This document shows, in pieces, positions 19,253 to 20,086 of a DNA stretch of 20,086 nucleotides. The notes under the pieces are model-generated. The model was not told the DNA's origin, made no database searches, and worked only from the letters and a program-made list of their open reading frames with translations. The DNA is from Chara braunii (lineage: Eukaryota; Streptophyta; Charophyceae; Charales; Characeae): positions 898,400 through 918,485 of the forward strand of contig BFEA01000132.1 in NCBI GenBank assembly GCA_003427395.1. Direction: 5' to 3'. The stretch's first letter is position 1; each line of letters begins with the position of its first letter. The translations under genes were made by a program, and so were the position numbers.

Positions 19253-19738
19253 TGTTACAGACTTCGCCAGGGCTCGATCCCTGGTCTATCTTTTGCTGTT
19301 TCGGCTGCATCCCGTTTTCGGCCTGGCACCCTTTTTCCAAACCCCTCCTTCGGTACCGTAGGATTTTGGACAACTGGCGCCATGCTGCAATTTGGGCGCC
19401 ACTTTCAAATACTGCATTTTTCAGTTCTGCCCTCGGGGCCTTTGCAGAAATGCCCCTGGTACCGTACGTGTCACCGGTACTTATGCCGGCTCCNTGTANG
19501 GTACGGGGACGAGTCTCGACCAGTTCTCTGNTGCTGTACTCGTACTCAGTGTGACTTGCCGTTTCGGCATTCGGAATCCAAGACTTCGACTTTGTGCCTT
19601 GCCACTGTGTCTGCGTCCGACCCTCAGTCCGTGTCCGTCGTGTCGAGTGAGTGAGTGTGTGTGTGTGCTCTCACTCTCTCCCTCTCCCTCCCTCTCTCCC
19701 ATCTCCCTCGGCTCACCCTCAGCCTCACGCCCGTTACA
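19253..19738 (+). repeat. 5' LTR of element C (486 bp)
   Basis: Bounded by TG...CA (TGTTACAG ... CCCGTTACA), with a primer-binding site one base after its end. It has a stem-like CCAGGGCTCGATCCCTGG at about 19270-19287, a repeated CCTGGTACCGTACG/GGTACCG theme and a (TG)n-(CT)n stretch at about 19650-19700. Bases 19494, 19499 and 19531 are ambiguous. No clear TATA box. No similarity with the LTRs of A or B was noticed, so this is another family. Confidence 0.7.
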
Positions 19739-19739
19739 C

Positions 19740-19753
19740 TGGTATTGGAGCGG
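19740..19753 (+). other. Primer-binding site of element C
   Basis: TGGTATTGGAGCGG one base after the LTR end. TGGTAT matches the initiator tRNA-Met complement and GGAGC resembles the following AGAGC, so it is a diverged form of the usual plant site. Confidence 0.6.
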
Positions 19754-20086
19754 TTCGCACCCGCCCGACCCACCCTGCTTCGACGTCGTCACCTGGCCAT
19801 CATCAACCATCATCAAGATCGTCGCCGCCGTGCCACGTCATCATTGTCATCATCGTGATCGTCGTCATTGTGGCCCGTCATCATCATCACGGACGGGATC
19901 GCCGCCGTCGCGCCACGTCATCACCACCATGCCCGTCGTCCTCGTCGCTGCGCCGCGCCGTCCTTGTCATCGCCGTCGCGCAGATAAGTAATCAACGACA
20001 ATTTTATCTTTTTTATTTTTTCTCCTTCTTATTTTTTTTTCTTCCTCGTTTCTTTTCTTTTATCTTCTTCTTCTTCTTCTTCTTCT
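19754..20086 (+). other. Leader of element C
   Basis: Rich in CATCATC and CGTCGTC / CGCCGCC words up to about 19985, then T-rich, ending in a (TTC)n run from about 20066 to the window end. Frames running through it are low-complexity (Ser, His, Arg-rich) and not credible as gag. Confidence 0.5.

Larger units (their letters stand above)
19253..20086 (+). mobile_element. Element C: 5' part of an LTR retrotransposon nested in the 5' LTR of B
   Basis: Starts TGTTACAG at 19253, exactly where similarity between the two LTRs of element B stops. An LTR of 486 bp ends GTTACA at 19738 and is followed by a primer-binding site and a leader. The coding part lies outside the window. The expected target-site duplication (probably CAACC or AACC) cannot be checked here. 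Confidence 0.7.

Noticed and set aside
19392-19991. 199-codon plus-strand frame
   Set aside because: Crosses the LTR end and primer-binding site of element C, contains ambiguous bases and is low in complexity.

Overview
This is nuclear DNA of a plant-lineage (streptophyte) organism. It is dominated by decayed Ty3/gypsy LTR retrotransposons and carries fragments of both mitochondrial DNA (nad2, nad5, cox1, LSU rRNA, group II intron RT) and plastid DNA (ndhF), together with long microsatellites and a spliced-looking host exon. A charophyte alga such as Chara would fit, but that is a guess; nothing in the sequence fixes the genus.

Layout. 1-1112: non-coding, unassigned, with a GC-rich then AT-rich stretch and a possible LTR promoter. 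1113-6771: element A (+ strand), a 5'-truncated gag-pol ending in a complete 3' LTR (5562-6771) that carries a (TTC)(TG)(GA) microsatellite. 6772-9020: host DNA holding the last exon of a probable secreted or extracellular protein gene (7122-7822), a tRNA-SINE-like patch, a weak minus-strand exon candidate and a long (TC)n tract. 9021 to beyond the window end: element B (- strand), the same family as A and better preserved. Its parts read right to left: end of 5' LTR (19252-19200), primer-binding site, long leader, gag, protease, RT, RNase H, integrase with chromodomain-like tail, polypurine tract, 3' LTR (12265-9021). 19253-20086: element C (+ strand), whose 5' LTR and primer-binding site are inserted into the 5' LTR of B.

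The main discovery is inside B. Its 3' LTR is interrupted 17 bp from its end by 2,187 bp (9038-11224) made of scrambled mitochondrial pieces on both strands. The 5' LTR of the same element keeps the uninterrupted sequence at 19200-19252, so the window contains its own empty-site control. A separate ~247-bp plastid ndhF piece (about 16800-17046) splits the gag of the same element. Both look like organelle DNA captured during break repair.

Neither A nor B can be autonomous. A has lost catalytic residues in RT, RNase H and integrase, and both carry frame-breaking tandem duplications (46 bp x3, 182 bp x2, 25 bp x2). I saw no intact novel multi-gene system, CRISPR array or complete host gene.
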